From Mycobacterium heckeshornense (GTDB lineage: Bacteria > Actinomycetota > Actinomycetes > Mycobacteriales > Mycobacteriaceae), in NCBI RefSeq assembly GCF_016592155.1, contig NZ_AP024237.1:3782001-3846000 (forward strand): DNA of 64,000 nt, in the 5' to 3' direction. A model generated the notes under the pieces. That model saw nothing but the letters and a program-made list of their open reading frames with translations, made no database searches and was not told the DNA's origin. Below are positions 22,806 to 29,433 of the stretch, piece after piece; positions within the stretch are counted from its first letter, which is position 1; every line of letters starts with the position of its first letter. Position numbers and translations under genes: made by a program.

Positions 22806-23096
22806 TCACGACCACATGGACAGATTCTTCGACATTGCGCCGGTGTAATTGGCGTGCGCAGTGCTGGCAGCACCCTGTAACTGGCGCAACGCTTCCCGCA
22901 TCATCGCCTCACCCCGGGTCCAATGCCGGTGCGCCTCGACATGCGCCGCCGCCGCCTCACCCGACCAGCCCGCATGCAGATTAGTGACCAGCGAATCAAT
23001 TTCAGCAAGCATGCTTTCGGCATAACGCTCGAACTCAGCCATGCGCTCCACCGCTTCGGCCAACGCCTCAGGATCCACACGAAATGCCTCACCCAC
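22806..23096 (-). CDS. WXG100 protein, EsxE-like (cassette A, intact)
   Basis: A 96-residue helical-hairpin ESX protein. The turn motif W44-S-G46 lies in HAGWSGEAAAAH. The C-terminus HANYTGAMSKNLSMWS closely matches M. tuberculosis EsxE (Rv3904c). The start is GTG at 23096, overlapping the end of the esxF-like gene by 8 bases. EsxE and EsxF are needed for CpnT export and form a pore-type complex in M. tuberculosis. Confidence 0.88.
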   Translation of the reverse strand: MGEAFRVDPEALAEAVERMAEFERYAESMLAEIDSLVTNLHAGWSGEAAAAHVEAHRHWTRGEAMMREALRQLQGAASTAHANYTGAMSKNLSMWS

Positions 23097-23400
23097 CGCG
23101 CACACCCCGCAACACCTCCGCGGAGGCCGACTCATTTTGCCGAAACGACAAACCGGCTTTACCGACCGCGTCAGCCAAAATCGACAACCCCAGCATCACC
23201 TCACCGGCTCCCCGACGCCACAAGTCCCACGCCGAGGCATAAGCACGCCCAGACGTTCCCCGCCAACCGCCCAACATCTGCCCAACCTGGCCGTCGAGTT
23301 CGGCCAACCTGGCCCGCAAAGCCTCGGCAGCACCACCCAACGCCTGGGCACAACCGGCCATCGCCTCGGGATCTACCCGCAGCCCCTCACCAGGATCCAC
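23089..23400 (-). CDS. WXG100 protein, EsxF-like (cassette A)
   Basis: A 103-residue WXG100-family protein with the variant motif W46-R-G48 (QMLGGWRGTSG). The length and the tail SAEVLRGVRGG match M. tuberculosis EsxF (Rv3905c, 103 residues). The start is GTG at 23400 (VDPGEGLRVDPEAM). It is first in the cassette and coupled to esxE by overlap. It differs from the cassette B copy at a single visible residue (FRQN versus FQQN). Confidence 0.88.
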   Translation of the reverse strand: MDPGEGLRVDPEAMAGCAQALGGAAEALRARLAELDGQVGQMLGGWRGTSGRAYASAWDLWRRGAGEVMLGLSILADAVGKAGLSFRQNESASAEVLRGVRGG

Positions 23401-23433
23401 GCCGCAAAACTAACGATCCACCCCAGCCGCCAC

Positions 23434-23545
23434 AACTCAGCCCGGCAACACCGGAACCGCCCCCGGCACCATGAACCCCGAAACCTCCGACCACACCTGT
23501 TCGTTCTCAGCGGCCGACCCCGAAAGCTGAACCACCCCACGCGGA
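23434..23545 (-). pseudogene. Duplicated 3' end of lpqB
   Basis: The last ~37 codons of lpqB, including [16 protein letters not shown] and the stop, identical to the end of the full gene at 29434-29542. It stops at 23545, where sequence switches to comF. It has no start and cannot make LpqB; it is a scar of the duplication. Confidence 0.88.
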
Positions 23546-23760
23546 GGTCGGTGCGGCCATGCTCCTTAATCGCCATGATCGCCTGTCGCCGGGCACCGGC
23601 GTAGCGGCCCGGCGCGAACACCGGTACCTGCGGGTCGATGCGGGCTCACCACGTGCGGCGCGTCGGGCGCCACATCGAGCTCCTTGGCGCAGGTTTCACA
23701 CCAGCGCGTCGCCGGCGCACCGCAGCCGCCGCACTCCAGCGGGAGGACGAGATCGAACAT
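23546..23760 (-). pseudogene. Duplicated 5' half of comF, degraded
   Basis: Begins MFDLVLPLECGGCGAPATRW at 23760 and keeps the zinc-finger cysteines. It then loses frame near 23645; the other frame carries [21 protein letters not shown]. It aligns with comF 19082-19298 at roughly 90% by eye. It is joined head-on to the lpqB fragment at 23545/23546 and lacks the phosphoribosyltransferase half. Confidence 0.85.
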
Positions 23761-23809
23761 GCGTGCAGTGTGACGACCAGGGGTGACAAGTGGGTGCCGG
23801 AACTAATGC

Positions 23810-25232
23810 GGCTCTACGCAGCCAAGCGTGGTAGACGACCTCGCAGTGGTGTCGGGATTTGATGGTTCCATCTGATTCCGCAGTGCAGTCGTAGGCGCAG
23901 CCGATAGTTGCTGAAGTTTCGAAATCCGTGGCCAACGCGCTTGACCTTCTTGATGAGCAGGTTGACTGCTTCGGTGGGTCCGTTGCTGATCCGACCGGCG
24001 CTGAAGTAGGCCAGGAACTCCTCGCGCCAAGTGGTGATGGTGCGCGCCAGGCGGGCGAGTTCAGCAACGCCGGAGTCGATGCACAAGACCGTCCAGTCAT
24101 AGAGGCGGTTGGCCGCATGGTCGCCGTCACGGCAGCCGTAGATCGCGTGCAGCTCCTGGGCGGCCACCCACGCTTTGGCGACCTGGCCATCATCGTCGCC
24201 GGCTTCGATGCCAGACAGCAGCCGCGCCCAGGCGTGCTTGGTGAGATTGTCGGCGCCGCGGCGCAGTACTCGCCGAATCCCATACAGCGGGTCGCCGCGG
24301 CGGCCCCGATGCCCGCACGTTTCTTGTTGCACCCGGCGACGCACATCATCGACGGCCGCAAAGCCCAGGCGCACCACGTGGAACGGATCAAGGACCCGCA
24401 CCGCATTGGGCAGCCCGGCCGACAGGGCGGCGCCATAGCCGCGGAACGGATCCAATGCCGCCACTGTAACTGCGCTGGCCCACACATCCGGCTGTTCAGA
24501 AAGCCAGTCCGCCAACACCTTCCGGCTCCGACCAGGTACCACATCAATCAGCCGGACACGATGTAGGTCAACAATGCCCGTGGCGAACGCAGTGCCACGG
24601 ACCGCATTGGCTCGGGTGAACGCGGTTTCATCCACCCCGATCGCGGTAGCCGCCGCGCCAGGGCATGCCCGCTGCAACAACGGCTCGCCATGGTCGCGCA
24701 CCGCAGCCATCACGGTGGCCCAGCCGACGCCGAACTCGCGGGCCACCGCGGCCACCGCATGCCCGTCACGACCCACCCGCCGACAGGCGTGGGCGCGGGC
24801 CCGCTCGGTCCATGACGCGCGCGGCGCGATCGCCGGATGCGTTTCGGTCCAGGTCTGCTGCTCACATTGGGGATGCACGCACCGCCAGATGCGTTTAACC
24901 CACACCAGCGTCACCGGTCGATCCCCGGCCGGCAAATCACGCACCCACGTCGGGCGGCGATCATGCAACCGCGCGATCGCCCCGCATACCGGACACCAGC
25001 CGATCGCCGCGGTTGTCTCAATCGCGCACTCCAATTCACCATCGTGCTCGGACACCGCCAGCACGGCCATGCCTTCCAGTCCAAGCATCACCATCGCACT
25101 ACTGTTGTTATTCACCTGGGGCCTTTCCATTCGTGTTCACTAACACCACGAATCATGAGGCCCCAGGCCCATCCCCAGGTCAGGCAGACAACCGTGTCAC
25201 CCGACCGCTACCAAGCTTCATTGCGAAGACCC
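23810..25232 (-). mobile_element. ISL3-family insertion sequence, about 1.42 kb
   Basis: One transposase gene flanked by imperfect terminal inverted repeats. The left end reads GGCTCTACGCAGCCAAGC from 23810; the right end, reverse complemented, reads GGGTCTTCGCAATGAAGC from 25232. They match at most positions over ~25 bp. ACTAA occurs next to both ends, but a full 8-bp target duplication is not seen. Flanks are comF-derived on the left and a toxin fragment on the right, so insertion was accompanied or followed by rearrangement. Confidence 0.75.
23814..25130 (-). CDS. ISL3-family transposase
   Basis: A 438-residue transposase, apparently intact. An N-terminal zinc-binding region has C46/C49 and C84/C89. 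A helix-turn-helix region follows near 120-145 (VAREFGVGWATV). Catalytic DDE candidates are D167 (GVDETAFTR), D227 (ALDPFRGYG) and the Glu of NGPTEAVNLL; DPFHVVRL is the usual family landmark. The ATG at 25130 lies about 100 bp inside the right end. Confidence 0.9.
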   Translation of the reverse strand: MERPQVNNNSSAMVMLGLEGMAVLAVSEHDGELECAIETTAAIGWCPVCGAIARLHDRRPTWVRDLPAGDRPVTLVWVKRIWRCVHPQCEQQTWTETHPAIAPRASWTERARAHACRRVGRDGHAVAAVAREFGVGWATVMAAVRDHGEPLLQRACPGAAATAIGVDETAFTRANAVRGTAFATGIVDLHRVRLIDVVPGRSRKVLADWLSEQPDVWASAVTVAALDPFRGYGAALSAGLPNAVRVLDPFHVVRLGFAAVDDVRRRVQQETCGHRGRRGDPLYGIRRVLRRGADNLTKHAWARLLSGIEAGDDDGQVAKAWVAAQELHAIYGCRDGDHAANRLYDWTVLCIDSGVAELARLARTITTWREEFLAYFSAGRISNGPTEAVNLLIKKVKRVGHGFRNFSNYRLRLRLHCGIRWNHQIPTPLRGRLPRLAA

Positions 25233-25345
25233 ACTAAACTGCAAGCCCGGGTCGCGTGCGCGTTCGCCAAGGGGTCGTTCCGGTGATATGAACGCGCCAC
25301 CATTCGGCCCGATACGGGGGGAGAATCTGCTAATATGTGATTGGC
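25233..25345 (-). pseudogene. Orphan TNT-domain fragment truncated by the insertion sequence
   Basis: On the minus strand this reads RIGPNGGAFISPE then PLGERARDPGLQ, clearly matching the TNT segment of the cassette B toxin (RVGPNGGAFMSPEGTPLAER). Upstream sequence shows NHI/KPKPITY-like remnants with frame breaks. The match ends at the IS right end (25232), and the remainder of the domain is not found on the other side. It is a third, dead TNT module, as orphan toxin tips often occur downstream of polymorphic toxins. Confidence 0.7.
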
Positions 25346-25503
25346 TTCGGTTTCAACCAACCGGAAGTCAAGCTAGAGGAAAGTGATTCCCCACAACAGA
25401 CTGCACTTTCTGGAAAGTCTTCGACCACTTTCCTTGTCCCTAATATTCAGGAGTTTCCGACTCCCGTGTACCCGTGTACCATCGCGACTTGGGCTAGCCG
25501 TCG

Positions 25504-26076
25504 CTAACTCGCCTCCGCTGCCAGTTTTGAAGTGACGTCTTCGGGAAAACCGTCAAGAAGGATAGCGTCTAATTCGTCATATGAGAGCGGAAGGATGTGA
25601 CTGTAAGGCATATCACCACGAGTCATGATGAAGAATGCTTGGGGATTGCTCCGTAGCACATACTTGACGACCTGGTCGCTTTGAACATGTGCATCCACTT
25701 CTGGATCGAGTCCAGCATCATCCCATTTCCAACTTATTGGCTCCATCCGGCAGTCGATTCGAAGCGTCTCTGCGACTTCGTAGACCGTGTACTTTCCCGC
25801 ATCCTGGAGCCGTGCGAAGGTCCCCTCTGTGGACTCTATGGGGGTTGCCCGTCGTTCAGTGGATGCCCGGAGGCAACGAAAGTTTCCGTCCGCAGTGGCT
25901 TCGACGATGTAGGCCCACCAATCCGGGTACGGGTAGCCGTAGCGGAAATAAAGCCGCTCGTCCTCCCAGTCCACTTCATCGGGCGCCGATTTTCCCGCGT
26001 AGCCATAGATCCGACGCCACTTATTGTAATGGTCGACCAGCTCGACGACATCTGGATCGTTTCGGTCCAAACCCAC
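25504..26076 (-). CDS. Candidate immunity protein of the TNT toxin in cassette B (different family from cassette A)
   Basis: A 190-residue acidic, aromatic-rich protein starting at GTG 26076 (VGLDRNDPDVVELVDHYNKW), with an AAAGGAG ribosome site 7 bases upstream. It follows the toxin stop by 30 bp, the usual immunity position. I see no similarity to the cassette A protein. No signal peptide or membrane segment is visible, which fits a cytosolic inhibitor. It has lower GC than its neighbours, a sign of transfer. The function is inferred from position only. The 270 bp between it and the IS (25233-25503) hold only the TNT fragment. Confidence 0.55.
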   Translation of the reverse strand: MGLDRNDPDVVELVDHYNKWRRIYGYAGKSAPDEVDWEDERLYFRYGYPYPDWWAYIVEATADGNFRCLRASTERRATPIESTEGTFARLQDAGKYTVYEVAETLRIDCRMEPISWKWDDAGLDPEVDAHVQSDQVVKYVLRSNPQAFFIMTRGDMPYSHILPLSYDELDAILLDGFPEDVTSKLAAEAS

Positions 26077-26106
26077 CCTGCAACTCCTTTCATCAACAAC
26101 TAGTTA

Positions 26107-28797
26107 TCATTTAGACCAATTTACCTCTCTTAGCATTCGAGCTCTTATAAGCTCTTGGACCGAAACTTCACGTTTGGTCGAATTGTCGATCACGACCCAT
26201 TGTTCGCCGCCGCCGGGCTGCCCGAATGCGTCCTTAGCTGGGCCGTGCAAAACGGTCCAATCCCTACCTGCAGGGATTGATCGGCCGGTCCCTTCGAATA
26301 CGTGGTATTGCGCGGCCAGACCTGGTGGTGTGGCACGCTCTGCTAACGGCGTTCCCTCAGGTGACATAAATGCTCCCCCGTTTGGCCCGACACGGTCGAG
26401 GCGAAGACCATGCGGTATGTGATTAGTCTCTTCGGGGACTCCCGCGAATCCGTTATGGGGAGCCTGGTGTTCCCAGTCCCAGCGCGGCTCGCCATCCGTG
26501 CCGGGCACCGTAAACTCCTTCACGAACTCCTCGGGACTTCTACCAGCCAACGGGTCGTAGCCATCCAGTAGCTTACGAGGCACTCCGCCTTCAGCCAGGC
26601 GTCCAACCTCTCCTCCGGGGTGATGGTCGAGGGCAGCCAAAGCATCGCTAGGCGGATACGGGTAGTCGACACCTGGGACCTTCGGCTCAGGCGCAGGCGC
26701 TGCATGCCCGGCGTCGGCTGCATGAGGCTCAACACTGCTGCCGTTGCCGTCACGCGGAGTTCCGTGTTCCGGCGGTGTGCCGTCACCAGGGGCATGCGGG
26801 CCCGCCCCTTCGCCGGGAGGCTGCGCTCCATGCGGACCATCGTGACCATGCGGATGGCCGGGTTCGGTCGGTGAGCCATCACCGGGCGGGTGCGAGCCAT
26901 CCGAGTCAGCGCCCTCGCCGGGCCTGTGCGGGCTACTACCGTCAGCAGGACCCTGGTGGTTACCGTGACCGCTCGGGAAACCGCCGTCGTGTGGTGGCGT
27001 CGGCGGGTGAGCGTTTGGCGGGGAAGATTCTGGCATCGGCAGGTGAGGCGCAGACCCCGCCGGCGCGGATTGCGCCGCAGGCGCGGCGGCCATCGCCGGT
27101 TCGGCCGGGTTGCCAACTTGTGGCCCCGGCGGCCGAGCGGCGGCGGGTTCTAGCGGTTGCGGGTGCGTTGACGGCACTCTCTCACCCGGCATACCCGGGG
27201 TGTTTGCTGGGTGCTGGTCCGGCGAGACCGGCGATCTCGGCGCCTCACCGGCGGGCTTTTCCGTTACTGGCGCCCTGGATTCGGTCGGGCTGTGCGGCAA
27301 CGAAGCACCCGTTGGTGGGGAGCCCGGCTTGCCCGGCGCTGGTGCGGCAGGCTTGTCGGGCGGCGTCGGCGGCCGATCAGCAGGTGCCGGCCGGCCCGGC
27401 TCAGTTGGAGGTGCCAGCTTGTGAATAGCGGGCGGCTTGGGCGGCTCAACATACGGCAGTCGAGGTGCTTCGGAAACCGGCGGCTTCCTGAACCCTTTCG
27501 CTGCATCCACGAGACCCTTGCCGGCCTTGGACAGCGGCCCGCCTGAAGCAGCCAGTGTTGCAATGTCGAATGTGGTTTTGCCGGCGGCCTCGGCAGGGTT
27601 TTTGCTCCACTCATCCCAGTGGATGACGGCCTTGCCCAGGTCTTTCCACGCTTGTCCGACCCCAGGGGCACCTTCACCACCTAGACCGACCAGAGGCGCC
27701 ATACCGTCGACCATCTGCTCCCACGACTGGTGCCAGCCTTTCGGGTCGACGAGCGCGCGCACAGTTCCGTAGGTCCAGGTGTCCTTGAGAAGCCCACCGG
27801 CCTCCTCGCCAAAACCCTTGCCGAACTGCCCAACCTGGTTGAGAGCCCGTCCCACGTCGGTGCCGTGCAAAAACTGATCCCACTCCTTGGCGGCGTAGCG
27901 GCCCATTGTGCTGATCACGGTCGTCGCTTCGGAAGCCGCAGCCGTGATCTGCTGGCGCAGTGCGTCGACTTCAGAGGTGAATTGGTTGACGATCGTGCGG
28001 ATATCGTTGGCGATCTTTTTGATCTCGTCTTCGTCTTTGTCGGTGAGGATGTCCCACACCTCTTTGATCCCGGTCATGGGATCACAGATGCGGGAGAGCA
28101 GATCCAGAATTGCCGCGTGAACCTGGTCGATCCTGGCCGCGTACGCGTTGAGCTGGTCGGCGATTGCCGAGCACTGCTGTTTGATCGCTGCGCAGCTGCG
28201 ATCGGAGTCGGTGAGTGCATTGGCAATGGCCTCAGCCTCGGGAATCTGTTGAGCTCGAACGGTTCCCAACGGCCCCGCCAGTCCGAACTTCTCGCCAACA
28301 CAGAATTCCATGCCAGCGGCATTCCAGGCCGCCGCGGCAACGCGCAACTTAGCCGAATCCCCATTCGGCCAGATCATCCCGATATAGGGGGCTACCCAGC
28401 CCCAGCCTGCAGGCGCGCCAGTACCAGCTCCGACCGCCGACGGCGACGAGCCCGCCGTGACAGGCCCGGTCGACGGCGGCGTCGGAAGTGAATCCCATCG
28501 GCCGGAAACGTCCGACATGGCCTCAGCCACCGAATAGTTGTGCGCCGACATCCGCACACCATCTCCGATGCGGCACAACCCATTTCGCGTGGAAGCCATC
28601 GCCTCCAGCAGCTTCGACACTGCACTGTCGTAACTGCGGCCCAATGCCGCGCCAGCCGGATCACTACCGGCCATGCCCGAACATCCCGACAGCGCGCCGG
28701 TCAGTGTCGAGATCACCGACCCCAGCCCCTCACCGACCGTAATCACCGCCGACCCGGCGCCGTCTAACGCAGCGGGATCGACCGCCAGCGGCGCCAT
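26107..28797 (-). CDS. CpnT-like secreted toxin with C-terminal TNT domain (cassette B)
   Basis: An 896-residue protein resembling M. tuberculosis CpnT more closely than the cassette A toxin does. It has MAPLAVDPAALDGAG, GWGWVAPYIGMIWPNGD near 131-147, and DPMTGIKEVWDILTDKDEDE near 239-258. A Pro-, then Gly/His-rich linker spans about 440-700. The TNT domain at about 773-896 carries DRVGPNGGAF, R821, Y831 and GQPGGGEQ at 859-866, the residues expected for NAD+ glycohydrolase. ATG at 28797 follows the esxE-like gene by 4 bp. Confidence 0.88.
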   Translation of the reverse strand: MAPLAVDPAALDGAGSAVITVGEGLGSVISTLTGALSGCSGMAGSDPAGAALGRSYDSAVSKLLEAMASTRNGLCRIGDGVRMSAHNYSVAEAMSDVSGRWDSLPTPPSTGPVTAGSSPSAVGAGTGAPAGWGWVAPYIGMIWPNGDSAKLRVAAAAWNAAGMEFCVGEKFGLAGPLGTVRAQQIPEAEAIANALTDSDRSCAAIKQQCSAIADQLNAYAARIDQVHAAILDLLSRICDPMTGIKEVWDILTDKDEDEIKKIANDIRTIVNQFTSEVDALRQQITAAASEATTVISTMGRYAAKEWDQFLHGTDVGRALNQVGQFGKGFGEEAGGLLKDTWTYGTVRALVDPKGWHQSWEQMVDGMAPLVGLGGEGAPGVGQAWKDLGKAVIHWDEWSKNPAEAAGKTTFDIATLAASGGPLSKAGKGLVDAAKGFRKPPVSEAPRLPYVEPPKPPAIHKLAPPTEPGRPAPADRPPTPPDKPAAPAPGKPGSPPTGASLPHSPTESRAPVTEKPAGEAPRSPVSPDQHPANTPGMPGERVPSTHPQPLEPAAARPPGPQVGNPAEPAMAAAPAAQSAPAGSAPHLPMPESSPPNAHPPTPPHDGGFPSGHGNHQGPADGSSPHRPGEGADSDGSHPPGDGSPTEPGHPHGHDGPHGAQPPGEGAGPHAPGDGTPPEHGTPRDGNGSSVEPHAADAGHAAPAPEPKVPGVDYPYPPSDALAALDHHPGGEVGRLAEGGVPRKLLDGYDPLAGRSPEEFVKEFTVPGTDGEPRWDWEHQAPHNGFAGVPEETNHIPHGLRLDRVGPNGGAFMSPEGTPLAERATPPGLAAQYHVFEGTGRSIPAGRDWTVLHGPAKDAFGQPGGGEQWVVIDNSTKREVSVQELIRARMLREVNWSK

Positions 28798-28801
28798 CAG
28801 C

Positions 28802-29093
28802 TCACGACCACATGGACAGATTCTTCGACATTGCGCCGGTGTAATTGGCGTGCGCAGTGCTGGCAGCACCCTGCAACTGGCGCAACGCTTCCCGCATCAT
28901 CGCCTCACCCCGGGGTCCAATGCCGGTGCGCCTCGACATGCGCCGCCGCCGCCTCACCCGACCAGCCCGCATGCAGATTGCTGACCAGCGAATCAATTTC
29001 AGCAAGCATGCTTTCGGCATAACGCTCGAACTCAGCCATGCGCTCCACCGCTTCGGCCAACGCCTCAGGATCCACACGAAATGCCTCACCCAC
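28802..29093 (-). pseudogene. WXG100 protein, EsxE-like (cassette B), frameshifted
   Basis: Nearly identical DNA to the intact 96-residue copy at 22806-23096, but the G run at 28912-28915 has four G where the intact copy has three. The reading frame from the GTG at 29093 is lost after the codons for HRHWTPG. The C-terminal EAMMREALRQL...MWS is left in another frame. As written cassette B lacks EsxE and would need the cassette A protein. A homopolymer sequencing error is a real alternative. Confidence 0.8.
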
Positions 29094-29397
29094 CGCGCAC
29101 ACCCCGCAACACCTCCGCGGAGGCCGACTCATTTTGCTGAAACGACAAACCGGCTTTACCGACCGCGTCAGCCAAAATCGACAACCCCAGCATCACCTCA
29201 CCGGCTCCCCGACGCCACAAGTCCCACGCCGAGGCATAAGCACGCCCAGACGTTCCCCGCCAACCGCCCAACATCTGCCCAACCTGGCCGTCGAGTTCGG
29301 CCAACCTGGCCCGCAAAGCCTCGGCAGCACCACCCAACGCCTGGGCACAACCGGCCATCGCCTCGGGATCTACCCGCAGCCCCTCACCAGGATCCAC
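29086..29397 (-). CDS. WXG100 protein, EsxF-like (cassette B)
   Basis: 103 residues, differing from the cassette A copy at one visible position (Q for R near residue 88). It has the same W46-R-G48 motif and GTG start at 29397. It begins 36 bp after the lpqB stop in the same direction, so mtrAB-lpqB transcription could read into the cassette. Its partner esxE is frameshifted here. Confidence 0.88.
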   Translation of the reverse strand: MDPGEGLRVDPEAMAGCAQALGGAAEALRARLAELDGQVGQMLGGWRGTSGRAYASAWDLWRRGAGEVMLGLSILADAVGKAGLSFQQNESASAEVLRGVRGG

Positions 29398-29433
29398 GCC
29401 GCAAAACTAACGATCCACCCCAGCCGCCACAAC

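Larger units (their letters stand above)
22726..23545. repeat. Long direct repeat, left copy (toxin start, esxE, esxF, lpqB 3' end)
   Basis: About 820 bp nearly identical to 28722-29542. It covers the first ~25 toxin codons, both esx genes and the last ~110 bp of lpqB. I see only a few differences, including one extra G in the right copy. The identity stops abruptly at both ends: inside the toxin gene on the left and at the lpqB/comF junction on the right. Confidence 0.9.

Noticed and set aside
23373..23621. Apparent small gene encoding [22 protein letters not shown]
   Set aside because: It is the middle of the duplicated comF fragment fused to antisense lpqB sequence, not an independent gene.
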